This document shows, in pieces, positions 22,347-35,600 of a DNA stretch of 64,000 nt (the stretch's first letter is position 1; every line of letters begins with the position of its first letter). The notes under the pieces are model-generated. The model ran no database searches. It was given only the letters and a program-made list of their open reading frames with translations, and was not told the DNA's origin. Both the position numbers and the translations under genes were made by a program. The stretch is taken from the NCBI RefSeq assembly GCF_000003195.3, contig NC_012873.2, positions 65,295,615 through 65,359,614 on the forward strand, read 5' to 3'. Origin of the DNA: Sorghum bicolor. Taxonomy: Eukaryota > Streptophyta > Magnoliopsida > Poales > Poaceae.

Positions 22347-23617
22347 ATATACAACGATCATGATTCACCTATTTGTTATTAAGCCTTTTGGCCTTGTAGA
22401 TGTATGCACATTTAAAATTCAGGACACTTTACTCACAAACATGCTTGTGACTTCTGAGCAAATATTTGCTAAAAAAAATGTAATTTTTGTTTTGCAGATT
22501 TCTGGCGTAGCATGACTTATCTTTTTTTCGAGGCAACAGAATAATTATATTAACTTGTAATTGAGTATATCATCATGTTACAAGCGCTTTTGAATATAAT
22601 ACTTAGTTTTATAAATCGATCTACATTTATATTGTATCAGCACTATGTATAGCTGCAAAACTCAAACCTAAATTTATATAGATGACTGCATAAGTTAATA
22701 CTTGCCAAAAAGCCTTAAAACAGATGACCAACGAACAACAGTCAACAACGGAGTTGAGAAACTTATTCTCTCTCGTGCTTTTTTTGTTCTTTCTGCTATA
22801 ATTTAAAACTTAGTCTTCCTAGGTCTTTACTGTAGCGGTTGCTCGCTAGGACGGCACGGGAAAGATAGGTAATGCGTATTGTGCCTTCTGCGTCTTGCTT
22901 TATAACACACCACATTTCGTTAAAAGCATGGACACCTTTTGAATAACAGTGTTAAACACGAATTCAAAGATGAGCTTACAAATACAACAAATTCCTTCGT
23001 AATCGCACCATCAGGGATCTAACTCGCGGATAGTGAAATTATAGACGAAATTAGGGACTAACTCGCGGATAGTGAAAATACAGTCGACATTAAGGACCTA
23101 ACTGAGCAAAGCGCCCCATATTCAAACGATTAAAATAAGCCAGATCGGCCGATTTGAACCCACCGGACGTCCGGACCGGACTTCCCAGTGGGACCCACTT
23201 CAAAGTCACCTGCACATCGCCTTGATACGCGCGGGCCCCGTGCTTGCCACGCAGGCTGAAATGACGCATCCACCCCTTGGCCATTCAAATTCCCGTGCCA
23301 CCTCCGTGGACGATTTTTGCACTCAGCACCCGGCACACTCCGAGATTCCCCTCAAGCCACCCCAATTCGATGCTTACGGGCCACTGAAAAGCGCACGGGA
23401 GAGAAGAAGCGCCAAGACAAAGCAAAAATTTCGCGATGAGTCCACCACGACTCCAAGCAGCTGCGGCCGCGCCGCTCTAATCGGAGCTCCGATAAGACGC
23501 CGCCGCCCCCCAACTCAACGCCTGAGTCCGCCGCGCTCTCCCCGTGCTCGCCGCCACTGGTTTCCCGGTCGGGACTAGGGTTCAGGGAGGCGGCGTGGAG
23601 CTTAGGGTTTCGGCGGG
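22347..23617. other. intergenic DNA, promoter and 5' leader of the myosin gene
   Basis: AT-rich until about 23100, then rising GC towards the start codon at 23618. I found no clear TATA box and did not place the transcription start. The last 200 bp are probably 5' UTR. Confidence 0.45.
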
Positions 23618-26600
23618 ATGAGCTTCCGGAAGGGGTTGAAGGTTTGGGTGGAGGAGAAGGGGGAAGGGTGGGTGGAGGCGGAGGTGGCGGAGGCGAAGGA
23701 GCGCGCCGTCGTCGTGCTCACGAGCCAGCGGAAAAAGGTGCACCGTCAGCCAATCCTCCCTCCCTCCCTTCGTCTGTCGCTTTCGTCTCATTCCGTGCGG
23801 TTTAAGTTCCCGCTGTGCCGTTCAGAGGTCTTGGTGGATGCGGATGTCACCGCTGTGCTTGTTTGGCGTTGTGTCTGATTTGAATTTGGAGGCGATACTT
23901 GTCTTTGGTGCTTTGTTTGATCGTGGTTCGATACGAGTGAACTGAGGTTGTTCAAAATTGAACTTGTTTGTTTTTTATGAAGTTTGTAGTTGTTTTGTTA
24001 CGACTCAGAGCAGGTTATTCAAAACGGTTTTGGGGCTGCACTGGCTAGTGTGTACCCAGTTGGGTGGGGGGTAGTGTTGGGGTCTGCAGATATTGTATCC
24101 ATCTTGTTTTAGTGTTTGCACTATAAATTCAAACAAATTATTAACTCAGCTTCTTAGAGTCTTAATAATGATTTGTAGCTTTGATGAGTTAATTTTTTTA
24201 CACTTTCATTTGATTGGTTTTGAACTCACTCTGCATAATTTAGTGCATACTGGTGAAATTGAGAACTTATATTAATGTGATTGTCCTGGACAGCTCCATC
24301 AAGTCTAGCAGTCTTTGGGCCTTACTTCAGGTTCTCACTGTACAAGCTACCTGTGTATCTTGCCCTTTTTATTTTATGTTACGTTCCAGCTTCGGTTTCA
24401 TTGAGTATTCAATTTCATGCAACACCCAGCTTGCAAGATTTTTGAGTTGATTGCACTAGTAACAAGTTTGGTGTCCTCATGAATATCTGCTACCTTTTTT
24501 TTCTCTCCTTGTCATGCCCATTAAGATCCTTGCAACTTATGGTTGATATTAATATTGGATCATTTTTCAGTGAATTTTGAAGCACATTGGTAATCAACAA
24601 TTTTTCATTTCGAGCTGAGTTATGAAAAAGTTAATTAAGATATGGTTTCATTTGTTTCATTGGAAACTTGATTTGATTTGCTGAAGCTTTCCCTTTGTTT
24701 ATTTCAGATTACAGTTTCGCCAGAGAAATTATTGCCCAGGGATACAGATGAAGATCTGGGTGGGGGTCATGTCGATGACATGACGAAACTAACATATCTA
24801 AATGAACCAGGTGTTCTTTACAATCTGAAAAAAAGATATGCATTGAATGAGATATACGTAAGTGATTCACTGGCACTGTTTTTATTTACTGTGGTGATTT
24901 GCATTTCAAACTAATTGAAATGTAGATCAATTGGTTACTCGAAAACTTGCTTTCATTGCAAATTTACGAACTTGAAAAGCTCAAGCACCTTTTCTTTAGC
25001 ACATTCTCTCCTGAAGTTCCTGACTACTGCGTTCAGGATTCAGATTTTCAGATGTCTTACTCAGTCATATTTCTGCTTTGGTAGAACTTTTGCAAAATTT
25101 GTTGGAATCAAATAAACATGCCTGCAATGGAAAATGTGATCGATTAAGGCAAAACCATTTGCCGATGTGAACACAATAATGATGTACTCGTCTCAATGGT
25201 TTCAGCTTCTGTTGATTCATGACATAACCATTATCATTTTGCAGCTTACGGAGCAGAATGATGAATGACCCTAGCTATTTTTTTTTAAAGTATGATATGA
25301 TCTGTAATCAATAATTGCCATACGTAATATCGTAACTGTTCTTTTTTCTCCCACACATATTATTGCTTTTCCATTTTGAGTTGTCAACATGAGTATGGAA
25401 TGATGCCCTTTTTTGCGTAAGAATTTTAGTTGCTTCTCCCTTGTATCGATTATGTTAAATAATCAATAATGTTCTGCTTACACCATTGATTGTCATGGCT
25501 TAATTCTTGTATTATAGTCCTGGAACATTAGTTATGGACTACTTTCTATAATTGCCTTTCACCTGTCTGTATTGAAACAGACATACACCGGAAGCATCTT
25601 GATTGCTGTTAATCCTTTTACAAGGCTGCCTCACCTGTACAACGAATACATGATGGAGCAATATAAGGGCATCCGATTAGGGGAGTTGAGTCCGCATGTT
25701 TTTGCAGTGGCGGATGCATCATACAGGTACAGGTTATTTTGTGGTTGAATTGCAATGCACTGTTTCCATATAATTTATTTATTTCTTCTGTTGACATTTG
25801 TTGAACTGATTAGGGCTATGGTGAATGATTCCCGAAGTCAGTCCATCCTGGTTAGTGGTGAAAGTGGTGCTGGCAAAACCGAAACAACGAAGCTTATTAT
25901 GCAGTATCTGACCTTTGTTGGTGGTAGAGCCGCTCTTGATGATCGAACGGTTGAACAACAGGTTCTTGAAGTAAGTTTTGACTCTGTTTTCTCAACTATA
26001 ATTTATGTAAACTAGGATGTCCCCATCTATAGTTTTGTTGAAGTATGCATTTTCTGTTGATATTGCTAACAATAGCATTGTCGTAATATTTCTTTATTCG
26101 TTCCCTCCACCAGTCTAACCCTCTTTTGGAGGCATTTGGCAATGCAAAAACAGTACGGAATGATAACTCAAGGTGAGAATTCACTCAATATTGGCTAATG
26201 TTTTCGATGGCTTGTGTGTGTTCCTCAAGTCAAGTCAAGATAATGAACAATCTCTTTTTTAATTAGTAGACCTAACCATTTCGACCTCCTTTTATTTTGT
26301 TTTGCATATTTTAAGTTTGTAACCTAAACACTTTTTGGTGCAGTCGATTTGGAAAATTCGTAGAGATACAGTTTGATGGAAGTGGTAGAATATCTGGAGC
26401 TGCTATTAGGACCTATCTCTTGGAAAGGTCCCGTGTTGTGCAAATTACTGATCCTGAAAGGAATTTTCATTGCTTCTACCAATTGTGTGCTTCTGGAAAG
26501 GTACGTTACCAACTATCACTATTTCATTGGATCATTTGTTATGTGAGTTCACTATATGAGTTTGGTTACTCTATGCATGATTAGCATTTTCCTATGCATT

Positions 26601-29600
26601 TGATGGTGTCTGATTTAACTTTCTAAGGACACTGTTGAACTTAATTAGTAACTATACTCATTTATCATGATGCAACCTTGGGCTCTACAAATTCCTCATA
26701 ACAAGCTATTGATTTGACTTGTATGCACTCATAATCATTTTCCTGTTATTATAATGGTGTCTTGCAATTTCTTTGGTATTTGTCCTGAGGTTCTAGTGTT
26801 AGCTGAAATGTGTAATGATTTTATCTACTATATTCACAACGGAAATCAGTTTATTGTTGTTTTATGCTAAAGTTTAATGCCATGTTGGTATGATGTGGCA
26901 TTGATTCGTTGAAACACTATTTGCTCAAGAGTGTTGACTGTTGAGACATGTTTTTCCTTATTAATACTCAAGCTTATTTATAAAGTATAAGCATGATATG
27001 ACTTTTGTTCACTAAAAAGTCGACAGTACCATTAGTAGCATATTTTGAAGCTTGATTTGTTTAGATGCACACAAACATAGACAACAGTCACAACACAAGC
27101 CTGACACATCCAAGTAAAAATGTAATGACATTATTCTATGTCCTAGTGGCTCATGTGGTTCAAGCGAAGTAGAATGTGACATGAAATGAAGAAAGGAATA
27201 AGCATCTAATACCTATTTATTTCTTCATTTACTGTACTTTCAACAGAGATTAAGTGCATAGGCAAGCATACAACAAATGGAGTCATGCATTTACCATTCT
27301 TTGTAGCGTATTACCTAAATCTATGCGAAGTTATAGAAAATATGAAAGCATTTCTGCTGGTAAACCACTAGTATGATTTTATGTTACCATTTTTTTTAAA
27401 AAAACTACCAGCCAAACATTCCATGGTTTGTGTACATTAAATCATTAATTATGGTGCCGTGATTTATTATCTTTGTATTTAGTATTTTCCAAAGATATAG
27501 TTGTAAAATATGCCTAATGATACGATGAAGTTATAAGGTTAATTAATTTTGATATTGCATTGTTTGTCTGTAAAGGATGCAGAGCTGTACAAACTTGGGC
27601 ATGCAAGCAGTTTTCATTACTTGAATCAAAGCAATACATATGATTTGGAAGGGACAAACAATGAAGATGAGTACTGGAAGACGAAAAGGGCAATGGATAT
27701 TGTTGGGATTAGCAGAGAAGATCAGGTTCCTAACATGATGCTAAGACACCTAGATGTTTCTTGGAAAATGTCTTCGTCAGAGAATTGTTGCATTGTCCTT
27801 CTATTGCGTAGTTATTTTCTACGTTACACGAGTACGGATACGAGTATCCGATACAATACGTATCGGATACGCGGATACACACTTTCTCAAAAGAAAATCC
27901 ACTAAAATGGTGTATCCGAGTATCCGTATCCGCGTATCCGACGAGTATCGGATACGGATACGTCACCTCCCTTGGAGTATCCGTGTAACATAGGTTATTT
28001 TTGCATCTTTCAGAAAATGAGTCTGTCTTTGTACTTGTTCAGGATGCTATATTTCGGACATTGGCAGCCATTCTTCATCTTGGCAATATTGAGTTTGCCC
28101 CAGGAAAGGATACCGATTCTTCAAAAATTAAGGATTCAACCTCAAATTTTCATCTCCAAACGGCAGCTAAATTATTTATGTATGTATTCTTGTTTCATCA
28201 ACTACAATGATATTTTTGGGGAAAATATTCCTATTTTTCATTATTGTTGTTTCTCTGGAATTATGCTTTCTGTACTTTTGTTTTGAAATGGTTGGTTCGA
28301 ATTGTTCTGGAGGCGTTGAAGTAAATGATTAAAATAAGCAGATACACCCAAAGATAGTTAATTTCGAGACCTCATCCTGAACACTCGTTGTAGATAATTA
28401 AAACTACGGTTTCTAAGGTCATGTTTCATGCTATCTGCTTATAGGCTTAGAAGATCGGTGCTACTACTAAATCTGGTTATAACATGTTTTAGTATAAATG
28501 GTCCCAGGGGTATGCACCACTCTTTTCGCTAAAAGAAGTATCATGGACTGTTAGGACTCCTGTCTTCTTGTAGTAGGCACTATTTTATGTATTGGAAGCA
28601 ACATATCATACTATTCTGTACCTTAATTGAATTTGCTGCTTATAGTTTCATTTTGGTTCTTGAGACAGGTGTGATTCAGATCTATTGGTCTCAACACTAT
28701 GTAGCCGTTCTATACATACTCGTGAAGGAATAATTGTTAAAGCATTGGACTGTGCTGCTGCCGCAGCTAATCGTGATGCTCTAGCGAAGACTGTATATGC
28801 AAGATTATTTGACTGGTATTTTCTTCTGCAATATTTTTAGGATTTATATTTTAATGTGATGCAATATTTTAGAACTATTTTCAGGCTTGTTGAGAATATT
28901 AATAAGTCTATTGGTCAAGATGTGGATTCCAAGGTACAAATTGGTGTCCTGGATATCTACGGCTTTGAAAGCTTCAAAAACAACAGGTTAAATAGATTGC
29001 ATGCTATTATTTCATTTTCACTTATAGCAATGCACTAATATTTCATAGTTTTTTTTTTTAAAATGTATGGATTGGATGAAGTGTATCGTTAGAAGGTAAA
29101 GAGCCTAGTTATCTGTTTATTTACAGCAATGTGAACAGGGTCAAGTACTCTATTTATTAGCTATATAATTGAATTATCTTGAAACATACAGCTTGTGTGC
29201 GTGCATGCATTTAGCATATTTTTACTACAGTTTGGTGAAACTTTGTAAATTGTGCATTTATTAGCCATCACATTGAAGTACTGATTTTGCAATGCTAGCT
29301 AGGTTTTGACGCTGCTCCTTGATTTACCTGTGCAGCTTTGAACAGTTTTGCATTAACTTTGCAAATGAAAAACTTCAGCAACACTTTAATGAGGTATGCA
29401 CTGTATTTGTCTGTCGGATTTAGAATTTTTTTAATTTACTTCTCTTAACACTGGATGCTATAAATGCCTTCTCTCAGCATGTATTCAAGATGGAACAGGA
29501 GGAGTACAAAAGCGAGGAAATTAATTGGAGCTACATTGAGTTCATTGACAATCAGGATGTGCTGGATTTGATTGAAAAGGTTATTTCTTTACCTTTATTC

Positions 29601-32600
29601 ATCGACATAGGCTGAGTGTTCTATACTGTGTGACCTTGATTTGTTGTATTGAGAGCTATGTTTACATATATAATAATTATTTTGCGCTTGCATTAAATTA
29701 TCCTCTTGCAAGTTTTTATCATATTTTGAGCCTCTGTTGCGCGCTTATCTTGCACCTGCAGTGCTGGGATAGATTGGTGCTCTTCTGCCTTGAGCAAATA
29801 ACTGTATGTTGATATTGTTTTGCACTTGTGTTAACTGCCAGTGCTGATGTGCAGTCCTCCATGTTGAGTTCTGTTTAACACACTAATGTTGCCTCATTTG
29901 TTTTTTCTTGTGCGTAGTTGACAAGTTTTTGTGTTGCTTGTGCTGTATCCATTTTTGGTATTTTTTTCCTTGTCATTTAGTGGTATAGGTTCGAACTGTG
30001 CAGGATGTAATTGCATGTAAGGATTATAACCGGTAAAGTCAATATCTACCTTTATTTTAAGATTATCCAACTGTAGGCTTTAGAATGGTTGTTAGTACTC
30101 TGGTTTGTGTAATGGGAGCAACATGTTGCTGTTTCCTAAATGCAAGGTTCTGGCTTCCCGTTCCCCAAAAACATAAAAATATATAGATAATATATGCTTA
30201 CTGTGTCAGGTATTTGAACAAGATTTTTTTAGCATCCTGTTAATATTTGCAACATCAGTAGTGTAAGCTGTACTTAGCATGACTACTAAGTCTATTACTT
30301 CATTCATTAGGTCATGCTTACTTTAAGGCATTTTTTCTGTCATTTTAACCCCCTTAGCCATGGCTGAAACTATGTAGTCTAGGGATAGACCTGTGACCAC
30401 TTTTACTTCCTTTGTCTGACCTGGATGCCCTGGAAAACATTTTGTAAACTGAAATCAATTGTATCCTATGTCCGTGAAACAGAAACCGATTGGAATTATT
30501 GCACTGCTGGATGAAGCTTGGTAAGCTGCCTGTTTGTTTCTCTTGGAATATAATATTTATATAAAATAAATCCCTGTCCTCAGCTATGGTTTTCTCATTT
30601 ACAGCATGTTTCCCAAATCTACGCATGAGACCTTTGCGACAAAGATGTTCAGAAACTTCTCTTCCCATCCTAGGCTTGAGAAGACAAAATTCTCAGAAAC
30701 AGATTTTACCATCTCACACTATGCTGGGAAGGTAAGCCAGAAGCCCAGGACTGCCAGGTATTGTCATTAATTATTATTCTAGTTAATAATAATAACATCT
30801 GACTGTTTGCAGGTCACGTATCAAACAGATTCTTTTTTGGAAAAGAATCGAGATTATATTGTTGCAGAGCACTGCAATCTTCTATCATCTTCAAGGTGCC
30901 CATTTGTTTCTGGACTTTTCACTTCATTGCCAGAAGAATCTATAAGATCCTCGTACAAGTTTTCATCAGTTGCTTCCAGATTCAAGGTATCAATAAAAAG
31001 TGTATTGCCTCTGTTTCCTTTTGCTTTTGAGATATGTGCTTCTTCCATTTGGCGCTTCTTTGAATTTTATGAATTTGTCCACTAACGAGTTACTTTACTT
31101 GTGGCTATGTTCGCATTAACATGTTAAATATGGTATTTTGGGCATTATCGTAGTCGACTGTTCCAGGACCTTTTTTTTGCGCCCTTTTAACTTTTTAATA
31201 TTAATATAATGATATGCAGCTCTTCTGCATGTTCGAGCAAAAATCACCAATCTTTATTGCATTTGATCTTTTGAAAGTCGACGTTTCTTGAAGTTTGTTT
31301 GCAATTGAAGGACCTGCAGAAGTCTCAGCCATTTTTCTACCCTTTGGATATTTATATTCGTTTCACTCTTAACATCATTGTACATTTAACTGAGCACTGA
31401 TTTATTGTCTTTCTTGATTTTTTTGGAAGCTACAACTGCAAGCCCTCATGGAAACCCTAAACTCAACTGAACCTCACTATGTACGCTGCGTGAAGCCTAA
31501 CTCTGCTAATCGACCTCAGCTTTTTGAAAATCAAAGCGTATTGCATCAGCTACGTTGTGGGGTAAGAACTATCACAGAAGCATAGACTAGTAAAGCAGTA
31601 TCATAATTTTTCTTATTGTTTTACTAGTCAGCACATCTGCCGATATAATAGTTCGTTGCTGATTGTCATTTTTGCACCTCTGCACTAAGGCCTTGTTTGG
31701 ATTCACATGTATCAACATCAATCCACATGTGTTGAAGTTGTTTAAGTTCCACTCCAATCCACTTCCACACATTTGGATTGAGGTGGATACATGTGCATCC
31801 AAACAAGGCCTAAACATTGAATGTTGAATATTTTCTTTTTGCTTCAAGATGTACTTTCATGTAACAGATCAATAATCTTAGAGCTCCAATGTTAGGGAAA
31901 ATCAAACCAAGCACATAGTGGCAATCAATTACTGGATGTGAGACTGAAAAGTGTCCTTAAAACTCGGTTTGCCTGGAACAAACAATCTGTCACGAGCCCC
32001 AAATGTGTTGAAGACTTGAAGGTTTCTTTACCTGTGCTGGCAGATGAGGAAAGGTCGGAGTCGATGCTACCCTTCACTTCTTCTCCTTCTGTGTAGATCC
32101 TCTTTAGCAGCTTCTTCTCTGGCTCGGATGGCTTCTCAGCTTGACACGGCACACGTAGGAGCTCAAGCTCGATTTGTGGGAGAGGACCGGGGGGGGGGCG
32201 GGGGGGAGGGGATGAGGAGCTCTGGCTTAGATTGACACAGACCTGACACCCACCATAAGCTTGTTTGTGGCCACTGACTTTTTTTTTTGAATCTGTGGCT
32301 GATTTGGGGTGAGAGAGGAAGGGGATTGAAAGAACGTCGGTGAACAGGAGATGGTCAGATGGGGAACGAGTGGAAGAAACCTTGTTTAGGCAGGAGAGAA
32401 GATTTTTAATCGCATGTGGGTCCCGTACACACTACAGCTACTTAATCATCCAAAGTTATATTGAACAGTTTCCTATGGTTCAATGCGCATTGGAGATGCC
32501 CTTATATGAAATGATTTGTGGTTCTTCAGTGATGGCGAAATGATATTGCTGTGATGTTCAGCGTCCTACTGCTCTTAAATCATACCAACATTTGATTTGC

Positions 32601-35600
32601 TTGGGCACACTGTATTGACAGTTTTGGCAAGTAACTGGACCACATTTATGTGGTTCCTTTGGATATGTTTATATTTCCACCTCATTATGTTTTTATTCCC
32701 TGAAACTACAAAATTCTCAAGCTACACATCGTATACTCCAGCACCTGTATTTGGTATGACATAGTCATGAAAACATAATTTGACCACAAGCTTCTGTTGT
32801 TCAGATCTTTAAAATAAAATAGAAGTTATACTCTGACGTTCATAGAAGTGTTGCTGGCAAAAAAAACTGCATGCTTTCGAGGTTTTACTTATTTATTTTA
32901 CTGGAGGGAATTAGTACTCAGCAAATGATTCATTGTTTTTGGTCCATTTTGCTATGTTTTCACAAAAATTGTCACTTGGTGGCATGACAGGGTGTCTTAG
33001 AGGCTGTCCGTATTAGTCTTGCTGGCTATCCTACCAGAAGGACTTATGCTGAATTTGTTGACCGGTTCGCGGTTCTAGTTCCAGAGTTGATGATTGGAAG
33101 GTACCGTTTATATCCTTGATGAAACTAGTTAGGGAAAGAGGTGGAAATTTAGATGAGTTAATGTTTCTTTATGGCCTGAAACACTCTGCATAATTGCTTG
33201 GTCTTATTGATACATGTAAATAACAACATACTCGACTTGAATAACTTGATTCCTCTTTACCAAGGAGTTTTGTGCTTGAAATAATTGAGCATGGGCTTTC
33301 TGGTCTGGTCAAAATTTATCTTGTCATTACTAGTCTATTACACTGTGTGGACAACTGTGCACATCACCTGATAATTTGTACATGTTTAATTAGGCAGCAC
33401 TATCATATTGTAGTATGGTAGCAACTGTTGGGAGTTTATCCAGTCTGCTTATAAGAAAAGAATAGTTGATTGTTTTGTTGATTTGCTTCACCATGTTTGC
33501 TTTACATGTGCAGTTACGATGAAAGAATGCTGACAAAGGGTATTCTCGAAAAGATGGAGCTTGAAAATTTTCAAGTAATGTGCTCAGCTGAGACTTTGTT
33601 GTTGCAATGTACTAATGTTTTGTGATGATTAGATGATTAAATGACCCACATCTATTTACATGACTGAGTCTTGTTTATATCTCCCATGCAAGTATATAAG
33701 GTTTAAATCTTTTTATATATATATAAAAACCCACCATTACTCTTCTGCATAAACATCCTGTTTTTCAGAATGCACCATGATTATGTTAGAAATTGTTAGT
33801 GCTTCTGGGCTAAGGACCTCTGGAATTTGTTTGCTAAGGCAGTGTTGAATCTCTTGGTCCTAGTGACAGTGATTTCATTTGGTCGTCTTACTACTTGTGC
33901 TGTTGCATGTGTTATATTAGTCTGTGTTGTTTGGGTATTTTATTTTTATAATACTCTTCTTCTGAATGAAATGATGCTCAGCTCTCATGCATACTCCAGG
34001 AAAAAATTCAAAATTTAAGTAATTGCTTTAATGATATGCTTAAGGTCACCAAGGGAAAGATGTGAAAATAATATATTGACATTTTCTTTTACGTGATAGC
34101 TTGGTAGAACAAAGGTGTTCCTTAGGGCTGGTCAAATTGCGATATTAGATATGCGCCGTGCTGAGGTTTTGGACAATGCTGCACGACACATTCAAGGCCG
34201 TTTCAGAACATTTATCACACGCAAAGAATTTGTGAAAACAAGGGAGGCTTCAGTTTCTGTACAAGCATACTGCAGAGGTAAACATGTGGGCTTATCATTC
34301 GGCTTTATAGTTTTGTTCTGAGAGCAACATACATCAGTAAAATCATGACAGAAAAGAGTAAAACGAGTTATTGCTTTATCCACTAAATGAACTGGAATGA
34401 ACCACATTATTTCTATGTTCCAGTTTAACTGTATACTTCAGAAAACACCATTTTTTGCTCCTAGAAGTAGTAATTGTCTAATGGTGTTGAGTAGTTGTGA
34501 TGACAGAGAACTATAATCAGTTACTCTGTCTCCAAATGAACTGGATTGAAATACAATATTTTCAGATTTGATGGTTGTTTGGTAAGTACTAATCTTTTGC
34601 CAGCAGAGGTAGTAATTGCTTAATTGGGTTGGACGGTTGTTAGATCGTTATAGTTGGCTGAAGGTTTCTTGAGAAATGTGATTGCATAGGGTGCCAATTA
34701 GTCCCATAATCTTGATACCTAGATGATAATTTGTTTCTGTCCGGCGACAATTAATTTCATTTACTTTAATACTCACAGGGTTGCTATTCTCATGACTTGC
34801 AAGTTCAAATTTATTCTTTGGTTCCTGTACACATCCCTCATGAATCACAACCTCTTGATCTTTCTGATATTAAATTGTTAATACATTCTTTTTGTTAATT
34901 AGGCTGTTTGGCAAGGAAGATGTATGCAATCAGGCGTGAAACAGCGGCAGCTGTAATTGTTCAGAAGTATGTCCGAAGATGGATCCTACGTAGAGCTCAC
35001 CTGCAAGCATGTTTGGCAGCTCTTCTTATTCAGTCTTATATTCGAGGGTTCATCGCTCGCCGCTATTTCTCTGCCATTAGGGAACATAAAGCTGCTACAG
35101 TGATACAGGTGTGACCCCCCTCCCCTCCTGAAATTGTGCACAAAATAAAACCATCTTAAAACAAGCATATTCAGTGAAAATTGTTACAAGCATTGTTTGG
35201 TTTATTTACATCATTGGCACACTGCAGTCTATATGGAGAAGACGGAAGGTTGTCATGCTTTTCCAGAATTGTCGGCAAGCCGCTGTGACAATTCAGTGTT
35301 CTTGGAGACAGAAGCTTGCAAGAAAGGAGCTAAGGAGACTTAAAATGGTAATTTCCTTGGTTATATAAATGAATGAAACCTGCATTAGTTATTTGTATTT
35401 TTGTTCTTTTTTTCTTTAAATATTCTTGCATTTCCTCCCCCCCCCTTCCTCCGTGTGCTGCTAAGGTTTTCATGTTCCTTGCAACTTTTGGAATCTTATC
35501 TCTCTCTCCTGTGATTATTGTGTATTGGGAAAACTCTTATATGATGGTTTATTTGATAGGCTGCAAATGAAGCTGGTGCACTGCGTGAGGCAAAGAATAA

